Positions 1-6,089 of a stretch of 9,021 nucleotides of DNA are shown here, in pieces. The position numbers and the translations under genes were made by a program. The notes below the pieces were generated by a model. That model worked only from the letters and a program-made list of their open reading frames with translations, ran no database searches and was not told where the DNA came from. The stretch's first letter is position 1; every line of letters begins with the position of its first letter. This DNA is from Candidatus Cloacimonadota bacterium (GTDB lineage Bacteria > Cloacimonadota > Cloacimonadia > Cloacimonadales > WRIO01), in the NCBI GenBank assembly GCA_009782695.1, contig WRIO01000027.1, forward strand, positions 1 through 9,021. Direction: 5' to 3'.

Positions 1-1
1 A

Positions 2-673
2 AACACAGTGATAGATTATTCCATGCAGAATGCTCGCTTTTTATTGCAACAAAATGTGAAGGTCATAGTGGTTGCTTGCAATACTTCATCAGCTGTAGCT
101 TTAGACTCCATCAAAGAAATTTCCCATGTCCCTGTGTTAGGCGTGATAGAGGCTGGCTCTCAAGTAGCTATGAGCACTACTAAAAATGGTAAAGTGGGTG
201 TGATAGGAACTGAAGGCACTATCAAGAGCCATGCGTATCAAAAGGCCATAAAGGCAATATATACTGATGCCCAAGTATTCGAAAAAGCCTGCCCACTATT
301 TGTTCCTCTTGCAGAAGAGGGATGGGTAAATAATGAAGTAGCTCGTAGAGTAGCAGAAATATACTTACAAGATTTGATAAAAGAAGGGATAGATACCTTA
401 GTTTTAGGTTGCACCCATTATCCTATATTAAAAAATGTGATTAGGGAAGTCTGTGGGGCTGATATTACATTAATAGATAGTGCAGAAGCTATAAAATCAC
501 ACCTCAAAAATGCTATCGAACCTTCGCAAGCTAGCACCGATGAAGAGGGAACAAACTTTTTTTATGTTAGCGACAATGAAGTTAAATTTTGTAGCATAGC
601 AAAAGACATATTAGGCATCAAAGAGTTTATATTGCAAAAAGTCACATTTTGTAAATCTTGGAGCATTGTATAG
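2..673 (+). CDS. murI: Glutamate racemase, 5'-truncated by window edge
   Basis: The enzyme interconverts L- and D-glutamate in the cytoplasm, supplying D-Glu for peptidoglycan. Both catalytic cysteine motifs of the Asp/Glu racemase family are visible: VVACNTSSA (Cys codon at 77-79) and LVLGCTHYP (Cys codon at 410-412). GVIGTEGT and the PLFVPLAEEGW segment between them are also typical. The frame is open to the left edge, so the GTG at 8 is only the first possible start inside the window, not the true start. The usual N-terminus, with the DSGxGG and GDxxRxPYG motifs, is missing, about 50-55 residues judging from family length. The stop is TAG at 671-673. The next gene starts 2 nt later on the same strand, suggesting co-transcription. 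The identification is firm; only the N-terminus is unseen. Confidence 0.95.
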   Translation, partial: NTVIDYSMQNARFLLQQNVKVIVVACNTSSAVALDSIKEISHVPVLGVIEAGSQVAMSTTKNGKVGVIGTEGTIKSHAYQKAIKAIYTDAQVFEKACPLFVPLAEEGWVNNEVARRVAEIYLQDLIKEGIDTLVLGCTHYPILKNVIREVCGADITLIDSAEAIKSHLKNAIEPSQASTDEEGTNFFYVSDNEVKFCSIAKDILGIKEFILQKVTFCKSWSIV

Positions 674-675
674 AT

Positions 676-1728
676 ATGCAAGCAGGGCTGCAACAGATAG
701 CAAAAAAGATCATACATGATATCTTCCAGATAAAGCCAGGTCAATCTGTTATCATCTTCGCAGAGATACATAATATATCGGAACCCGCACAACCTCTGGA
801 AGAGATACCACTTCTAGAAGAACTAGCTATTACGCTACGAAAACACAATGCTATCCCTATAATAGACATCTCCACAGAGAACCTACATCAAAGGTTTTTC
901 AAAGAGATAGATAGTCCTGACCAAACCTCCCAAGAGCTTTTTGACCTATGGATAAATTCTGCAGATTTCGTGATAGATTTGAGTTGGCGGAGCAATCCTT
1001 TATTATATAAGAGTGTTCCCGAAAAATCATTGATGAAATATTGTAACTTATCTGATAGTTATTTGCAAGAAATGGGCAAAAAGAACAAAAAGATCATCCT
1101 GCTTGGGACACCCACGAAAGGTTTGGCAAAATACTATAATCTAGACCACAATACATTGAAAGAAACATATCTCTCTTCTATCAATGCAGACTATTTTACT
1201 TTAAAAAAAAAATGCCTAATATTTGGAAACAAAATAAAGCACAATGAAGGTTGGAAAGTCAGATCTGCTGAAAGGGTTTTGGCTTTTGATTTGATAGGAA
1301 CTGCTAAAAATTATTATGGAGAATTTAAGTATTCACCGGTTTTAGTGCTCCCAACAGGACTATGGCAACAAAACATAGAACCTAGCAAAATGACAGGCAT
1401 ACTTATGTGCGATTTTGTCTATCACTCAGAATATGTTTGGTCAGATGTGCAATTAATTTTCCGGGAAGGTAAGGTAGTCGATATAGAAATAGGTGTCCCG
1501 CAAGAAAATACGAAAGTGCTAAAGATAAACTTGCGTAGCCCTATTAAAAGTGCTATTCTGGGCTATGGTATCAATTATTTTATCAGTAAGATGACTTTTT
1601 ATAGTTTATATGATATTAGTAAATCGGGAAACCTTTCTATCACTTTGCATACAGAGAACCACGAAGTAATTTTAATGCTTCAAAACGCACAATTGTATCA
1701 AACAGAAGATAATATCATATCTGATTAA
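676..1728 (+). CDS. Divergent M29 (AmpS-like) aminopeptidase-related protein, probably lacking the metal site
   Basis: This 350-residue cytoplasmic protein has no signal peptide. The N-terminus (IAKKIIHDIFQIKPGQSVII, residues 8-27) resembles the opening of M29 aminopeptidases, where a helix is followed by a KPGQ-V-I strand. Residues 221-271 (VLVLPTGLW, then TGILMCDF, then LIFREGKVVDIE) fit the M29 core that usually reads PxGE...GxxxFD...FxxGKVV. In that comparison the metal-binding Glu of PxGE is Leu229. The Glu of the later LGE-GIGxN motif is Tyr297 (ILGYGIN). The final HxD ligand pair appears absent because the protein ends early. Only His325 (ITLHT) may correspond to a ligand. The family usually has about 370-410 residues. 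ATG 676 was chosen because it lies just after murI and gives the family-like N-terminus; GGAG at 660-663 lies 12 nt upstream. A TTG at 658 would add six residues and overlap murI. Function is unknown. The family assignment is by eye, and loss of activity is inferred. Confidence 0.62.
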   Translation: MQAGLQQIAKKIIHDIFQIKPGQSVIIFAEIHNISEPAQPLEEIPLLEELAITLRKHNAIPIIDISTENLHQRFFKEIDSPDQTSQELFDLWINSADFVIDLSWRSNPLLYKSVPEKSLMKYCNLSDSYLQEMGKKNKKIILLGTPTKGLAKYYNLDHNTLKETYLSSINADYFTLKKKCLIFGNKIKHNEGWKVRSAERVLAFDLIGTAKNYYGEFKYSPVLVLPTGLWQQNIEPSKMTGILMCDFVYHSEYVWSDVQLIFREGKVVDIEIGVPQENTKVLKINLRSPIKSAILGYGINYFISKMTFYSLYDISKSGNLSITLHTENHEVILMLQNAQLYQTEDNIISD

Positions 1729-1732
1729 AAAA

Positions 1733-1758
1733 AAAAAGCTGGGTTACCCCAGCTTTTT
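1733..1758. terminator. Bidirectional intrinsic terminator between convergent genes
   Basis: A perfect 11-bp stem pairs AAAAAGCTGGG (1733-1743) with CCCAGCTTTTT (1748-1758) around a TTAC loop. On the plus strand it is followed by a T-rich stretch. On the minus strand the A11 run at 1727-1737 becomes a U-tract. It sits 4 nt after the stop of the plus-strand M29-like gene and 16 nt after the stop of the minus-strand secreted-protein gene, so it can end both transcripts. Confidence 0.93.
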
Positions 1759-1774
1759 CTTTATGATCTATATC

Positions 1775-4087
1775 TTATTTGATTAGAGCCATTCTTCTGA
1801 TTTCTTGGTTTCCTTGTGTCACTATCTTGTAAAAATACACACCAGAAGCGACAGGATTGTTGTTATCATCCACTCCATGCCATTGGACTTTGTGAGTTCC
1901 TACTGTATAGTGATCATTTGTCAAAGTTCTCACTAATTGACCTTTGATATTATATACACTTAAGTTCACATTTCCTGCTTTGGATATATCAAATTCTATG
2001 CTTGTGCTTGGATTGAAGGGGTTAGGGTAGTTAGGTGAGAGAATACTTTTGGCATTGGGAAGGGTAATATCTGTACCATCCACACCATAAGAAACATTGA
2101 TGGCAGCGAGTTTTACTTGCGCACCAGGTCCTCCGATAGGTGGGTCGACATTCATGTTGCCATATATATCGTCATCTACAAACATAAAGTAGATAGTAGC
2201 TCGTCCACCCTCAGATCGACGTTGTATTACCCTATCAGCTGGATAGATAAAGCTAGGTCGCATATTTGCTAACTCGATGTTAGTCACTTTACTGAGCATC
2301 AAAGGTCTAGACCAAGTGTCACCATCATCAGTGGACAATGTTACCAATATTTCTCCTGTATCTTCCCAAGGTTGATATTCTGGATCCGATCCATTTGGAT
2401 TGTTATATCTAAACGATTTATAAGAATCTATCCACATCATAGTCATCAGTCCGTCATGCGAATTTGACATACGCATCTGGCTAGTATGAAATCTATTGGC
2501 ACGTTCCCAATGATAGAATGCTAGTGATCCTCTATAAAACGTTGTTAATTGTCCTGCGGCGTTGAATTCTGTGATTTCTTCATCGATCACTCCATCATTG
2601 TTTATATCAAAAGGTAAACTGACTTCGCCCACATTATTCATAGGAAATGGATACACACGGTCAAGTCGTGTAGTATGATCTGAATTATCATAAACTATGA
2701 GATAATTGATTTCTGCACCTATCCATGTATATCTATCTTGGGGATTATAAGGTGGAGGAACGCTACCAGCCCAATGTGAAAAGTTGACACCATAAACAGT
2801 AGGTAAATATAATTTGCCACGGGAATCATAAGTGAGGGTTTTATTGTTCATTGTGCTTATATCCATCCTAAAGTCACAAGCATCCAAATCGTTGCCATTA
2901 GGAGCATTTAAGGTATGCGAATCACCAGAGGGATCGACAAAGGTCCATATTTGACCTGCTGGCCAATGCTTCTCATAGTTTATTCTTTTTACATAGTAGT
3001 CACCTTCACCATAATTGTTGTTTGAGACTATTACATGGTCATAAGGTTCTCCAGGTCTTCCTGGCCACTCACCATCATTCGGGTAGTCTGCATAAGAGCT
3101 AGGTGCGGATGTCGATGATAAAGTGCTCAGATCATATTTCTCCCATATCCAATCGGTGTCGTCTGGTCCTATGATGCTACCTGCTAAAGCTACTTTTCCA
3201 TCTGGAGATACTGCATAGCTAGCATATACTCTGCTACCGCTCGTTGCTCCGTCAGTACCCATACCGTCCCAATAGTGTATTCTTTCGAAGTAATCTATCA
3301 CTTTTATAGACCAATATACATCTGTACTAACTGGGTTGTAGATGTATGTGTAGTCTTCGTCTCCATCAAAATATACGTCTGCAAAAGCTAGTCTCCTAGC
3401 TGAGGAAGGCATATATCCATTTGCATTTCCAGAGGCTTCTGCCCAACCAGAACCTGTATTTGACAAGAATACATAAAGTCTTTGATGATTCGCTATAGGT
3501 GATGGTCCTGTAAAAATTACTGGCCATATAAACGAAAACTCTTCTGCTCTTACTGTAGCACTGGGAGAAGGGTGAGTAGGTCTATTCGCAGGTCTTTCAT
3601 TACTAGTGACCCGCATTGGTTCAGAAAGGGCACCGAGTGGGTCATAGTTGTAGCAATATGCATCGAATACCATATCTACAAGCCTAGGGTTACTGTTTAC
3701 ATGCCAAGTAAAAAAAGGATTTCCTGTGGTATTATCTAATGCTAGAGTACCAAAACCTATTTCCTGGGTGCCGAGGGTTACCTCGTTCTCTGACAATATA
3801 TTACCATTTAGATCAGAGAAAGCTGCTCGTTGACGGCGGGCTTGTCCAGCCGTTGCTTGGTTCATATAAGTCATATAAATCCCTTGCTGGAATATGGTAT
3901 CTGGCTGCATTCTGATAGGGAAACCATCATACGCTCCTAACATATACTCATATTCTGTGTGGGGACCTACTGCTACCGGCTCTAGATAAAATCCGTCTAG
4001 CCTCAGCACGTATCCTGAGTCTGGGTAGTCTTGGGCATAAAGCACCAAGGCACACAATAAAACTGATAAGAATAATAATTTTTTCAT
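1775..4087 (-). CDS. Secreted protein with Asp-box and C-terminal type A (FlgD-like) sorting domain
   Basis: This is a 770-residue exported protein of unknown function. Residues 1-18 (MKKLLFLSVLLCALVLYA) form a signal peptide, with likely cleavage before Gln19; the Cys in it is not in a lipobox. The long middle region is rich in Tyr, Trp, Asp, Asn and Gly and looks beta-rich. It contains a loop like a calcium-binding/dockerin loop (DINNDGVIDEE, about 494-504) and one Asp-box (STDDGDTWS, about 585-593), a motif of sialidase-like beta-propellers. The last ~89 residues match the FlgD-like/type A secretion-tail domain: YPNPFNPSTSIEF, YNIKGQLVRTL, WHGVDDNNNPVASGVYFYKI, ending RRMALIK. In FCB-group bacteria such tails direct export or surface attachment. 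The start is ATG 4087, because GGAGG at 4093-4097 lies 5 nt upstream; the ATG at 4099 lies across that site and is rejected. It is separated from hslU by 78 bp with a possible promoter, so is probably its own unit. Enzyme or adhesin roles are both possible. Confidence 0.85.
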   Translation of the reverse strand: MKKLLFLSVLLCALVLYAQDYPDSGYVLRLDGFYLEPVAVGPHTEYEYMLGAYDGFPIRMQPDTIFQQGIYMTYMNQATAGQARRQRAAFSDLNGNILSENEVTLGTQEIGFGTLALDNTTGNPFFTWHVNSNPRLVDMVFDAYCYNYDPLGALSEPMRVTSNERPANRPTHPSPSATVRAEEFSFIWPVIFTGPSPIANHQRLYVFLSNTGSGWAEASGNANGYMPSSARRLAFADVYFDGDEDYTYIYNPVSTDVYWSIKVIDYFERIHYWDGMGTDGATSGSRVYASYAVSPDGKVALAGSIIGPDDTDWIWEKYDLSTLSSTSAPSSYADYPNDGEWPGRPGEPYDHVIVSNNNYGEGDYYVKRINYEKHWPAGQIWTFVDPSGDSHTLNAPNGNDLDACDFRMDISTMNNKTLTYDSRGKLYLPTVYGVNFSHWAGSVPPPYNPQDRYTWIGAEINYLIVYDNSDHTTRLDRVYPFPMNNVGEVSLPFDINNDGVIDEEITEFNAAGQLTTFYRGSLAFYHWERANRFHTSQMRMSNSHDGLMTMMWIDSYKSFRYNNPNGSDPEYQPWEDTGEILVTLSTDDGDTWSRPLMLSKVTNIELANMRPSFIYPADRVIQRRSEGGRATIYFMFVDDDIYGNMNVDPPIGGPGAQVKLAAINVSYGVDGTDITLPNAKSILSPNYPNPFNPSTSIEFDISKAGNVNLSVYNIKGQLVRTLTNDHYTVGTHKVQWHGVDDNNNPVASGVYFYKIVTQGNQEIRRMALIK

Positions 4088-4092
4088 TATTT

Positions 4093-4097
4093 CCTCC
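4093..4097 (-). promoter_or_regulatory. Shine-Dalgarno site deciding the secreted-protein start
   Basis: GGAGG on the minus strand is followed by AAATA and then ATG at 4087-4085. The site fixes the start at 4087. It also rules out the in-frame ATG at 4099, whose third base is the first G of GGAGG. A full GGAGG is informative about the organism, since Bacteroidetes rarely use one. Confidence 0.88.
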
Positions 4098-4146
4098 ATT
4101 TTTCTTTTTTTTTATCAATATACCAATATTTTAAAAGTGATATTTT

Positions 4147-4152
4147 TGTCAA
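4147..4152 (-). promoter_or_regulatory. Candidate -35 box for the secreted-protein gene
   Basis: A perfect TTGACA lies on the minus strand in the 78-bp gap between hslU and the secreted-protein gene. The -10 element is unclear: TATTGG follows at 18-nt spacing, while the better TATATT lies too far downstream at 24 nt. The region is so AT-rich that chance matches are common. A promoter here is likely from position and gap size, but its exact -10 is not resolved. Confidence 0.4.
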
Positions 4153-4165
4153 TAGTTTTTTTTAT

Positions 4166-5551
4166 CTATAAAATATATTTTGATAAATCTTCGTCGGCTA
4201 TTAATGGAGACACTTTTTCCACTATGTCATTTTTTTTGATATTGACCTTTTTTATCTTGTTATTTGGCATTCTATATAGTAAATCATCCAGCACTGCATT
4301 TAATATAGTTTGTAGCCTTCTGGCTCCGATGTCCTCCATCTTTTCATTTGCTAGAGTAGCAAAATGAGCTATCTCAGATATAGCTTCTTTGTCAAAGCTC
4401 AAATCAACATTTTCTGTCTTGAACAATGCCTTATATTGCTTAATGAGTGCGTTTTGGGGTAGCGTTAATATTTTTTCAAAGTCCCCTTTGGTCAGACTAT
4501 TTAGCTCTACTCTTATAGGAAACCTTCCTTGTAGTTCGGGTATCAAGTCAGAAGGTTTAGCTATGTGAAACGCGCCGGCTGCTATAAACAATATATGTGT
4601 AGTGTTTATCATCCCATAACGAGTGGGGACATTGCTACCTTCCACGATAGGTAGAAGATCACGTTGCACACCAGATTTTGACACATCTGAAGTGCTTTTT
4701 TTGTCGAGAGAAGCTATTTTGTCTATCTCATCTATGAAAATGATTCCATTGTTTTCCACTCTATATTTGGCCTCTTCTATCACTATCTCACGGCTTGTGA
4801 GCTTGCTGATCTCTACTTCTGTGTAATAGCTTAAAGCCTTCTCGACTGTGATTTCTTTTGACTTTTCTTTTTTGTTTGGCATGATACTAGATAGCATCTC
4901 ACCAAAATTTACATCAAAATTTTCCATGCCAAAGGCTGGTATGATCTCAAATTGTGAGGTTGAAGGTTCCTCGAGGGTTATCGTGATTTTACTGTCGTTT
5001 AATTTACCATCTAATAGTTTTGTCCTAAATTTTTCTCTTGTGTTAGTATATCTTTGCTCTTTCTCTTTTTTTAATGGGTCATTCTTTTTTACATCTAAAG
5101 GAACTAAGGCATCAAGCACCCTTTCTATCGATTTCTGTTTCGCTTCATCTCGAAATATTTCACTCAATTCATTACGGACTTGATTGTATGCAAAATCCAT
5201 CAGCTCACGCACCATAGACTCTACATCACGACCTACATAACCCACTTCTGTAAATTTTGATGCCTCCACTTTGATGAAAGGAGAGCTAGAGAGACTTGCT
5301 AACCGTCTAGCAATTTCTGTTTTTCCCACTCCAGTAGGTCCTATCAATATTATATTATTTGGCACTATGTCATTTTGCATTGATTTTTCTACTTGTTGCC
5401 TTCTCCATCTATTTCTAAGAGCTATAGCCACTGCTTTTTTGGCTTTATCTTGCCCGATGATATAGCTATCTAAATTTTCCACTATTTTGCTTGGCGTCAA
5501 GACTGCTAAATCATTTATCGACTTATGTCGATATTCTTCCATTGTTTTCAT
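4166..5551 (-). CDS. hslU: ATP-dependent protease ATPase subunit HslU (ClpY)
   Basis: This AAA+ unfoldase forms hexameric rings that feed substrates into HslV. The product has 461 residues from ATG 5551, close to the usual 440-470. Visible features are the Walker A GPTGVGKT (71-78), the GYVG pore loop (104-107), a charged I-domain (about 110-240) and the Walker B IIFIDEID (270-277). These are followed by GVQRDLLPIVEG, the arginine finger in LQGRFPIR (Arg343) and sensor 2 GARRL (409-413). The C-terminus DEDLSKYIL is the tail that inserts into HslV to activate it, and it is intact. The start is ambiguous. ATG 5551 lies 6 nt after the hslV stop, while TTG 5554 (one residue longer) is better spaced from GGAG at 5564-5567. 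ATG 5539 is also possible. It is the last gene of the hpt-ftsH-hslV-hslU cluster. No strong terminator was seen after it. Confidence 0.97.
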   Translation of the reverse strand: MKTMEEYRHKSINDLAVLTPSKIVENLDSYIIGQDKAKKAVAIALRNRWRRQQVEKSMQNDIVPNNIILIGPTGVGKTEIARRLASLSSSPFIKVEASKFTEVGYVGRDVESMVRELMDFAYNQVRNELSEIFRDEAKQKSIERVLDALVPLDVKKNDPLKKEKEQRYTNTREKFRTKLLDGKLNDSKITITLEEPSTSQFEIIPAFGMENFDVNFGEMLSSIMPNKKEKSKEITVEKALSYYTEVEISKLTSREIVIEEAKYRVENNGIIFIDEIDKIASLDKKSTSDVSKSGVQRDLLPIVEGSNVPTRYGMINTTHILFIAAGAFHIAKPSDLIPELQGRFPIRVELNSLTKGDFEKILTLPQNALIKQYKALFKTENVDLSFDKEAISEIAHFATLANEKMEDIGARRLQTILNAVLDDLLYRMPNNKIKKVNIKKNDIVEKVSPLIADEDLSKYIL

Positions 5552-5557
5552 CAAATA

Positions 5558-6088
5558 TTATTTCTCCAAAATTGTTCTATTATGGTTCGTGTAAATGCAG
5601 ATATCTGCCGCTATTTTTAAGGATTCTTCCACAATTTGGCTAGCTGACAACTCTGAAAAAAGCATCATTGCTCTAGCAGCAGACAAAGCAAAGGTGCCAC
5701 CAGAGCCTATCACTGCGATATTATCATCAGGTTCTATCACATCACCAGTGCCACTTATGATAAATATATTGTTTACATCTGCTGCTATGATCATTGCCTC
5801 TAAACGCCTTAGATATTTGTCGTTTCGCCAATCTTTTGCTAGTTCTACTGCTGCTTTTTTGAGATTGCCTTTATACTCTTTTAGTTTCACCTCAAATCTT
5901 TCAAATAAAGTGAATGCATCTGCTGTGGCACCTGCAAAACCAGCTAGGATTTCTCCATTGTAAAGTGTTCTAATTTTTTGGCTTTTTGCTTTGAAAACCA
6001 CGCTGCCTAAGGTAACTTGTCCATCACCTCCTATGGCAATTTTTTTATCTTTCTTTACTGCAATTATAGTAGTGCCGTGCAAGGTCAT
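5558..6088 (-). CDS. hslV: ATP-dependent protease peptidase subunit HslV (ClpQ)
   Basis: This is the threonine protease of the two-part HslVU system, which forms a double hexamer in the cytoplasm. The product has 176 residues, a normal length. The N-terminus is MTLHG followed by TTI, so a five-residue propeptide must be removed to expose catalytic Thr6, as in HslV proteins beginning with FHGTTI-type sequences. Counting from that Thr, Asp17 (Asp22 here, GDGQVTLG) and Lys33 (Lys38, QKIR) are both in place. [34 protein letters not shown], the GSGG turn (128-131) and ICIYTN are all characteristic. The start follows the ftsH stop by 1 nt. GAGG at 6096-6099, inside the ftsH end, lies 7 nt upstream, so translational coupling is likely. 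HslU follows within a few bases. Confidence 0.97.
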   Translation of the reverse strand: MTLHGTTIIAVKKDKKIAIGGDGQVTLGSVVFKAKSQKIRTLYNGEILAGFAGATADAFTLFERFEVKLKEYKGNLKKAAVELAKDWRNDKYLRRLEAMIIAADVNNIFIISGTGDVIEPDDNIAVIGSGGTFALSAARAMMLFSELSASQIVEESLKIAADICIYTNHNRTILEK

Positions 6089-6089
6089 A

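Noticed and set aside
8..10. GTG at 8 as the start of murI
   Set aside because: Glutamate racemase needs an N-terminal segment with catalytic and substrate-binding motifs that is absent; the frame is open to the edge, so the gene is cut by the window.
562..792. 76-codon minus-strand frame across the murI end
   Set aside because: It is antisense to murI and the following gene, is Leu/Cys/Met-rich without motifs, and has no ribosome site; a shadow of real coding sequence.
4117..4130. Small AATAT/ATATT inverted repeat near a T run, as a terminator for hslU
   Set aside because: The stem is only 5 A/T pairs, too weak to separate from chance in this AT-rich gap.
4623..5465. Several plus-strand frames of 64-111 codons inside hslU
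   Set aside because: They are antisense to strongly conserved HslU sequence and have serine/phenylalanine-rich compositions expected from reverse reading of Lys/Glu/Ala-rich genes.
5595..5963. 122-codon plus-strand frame inside hslV
   Set aside because: It is fully antisense to conserved HslV motifs and has no recognisable domain.
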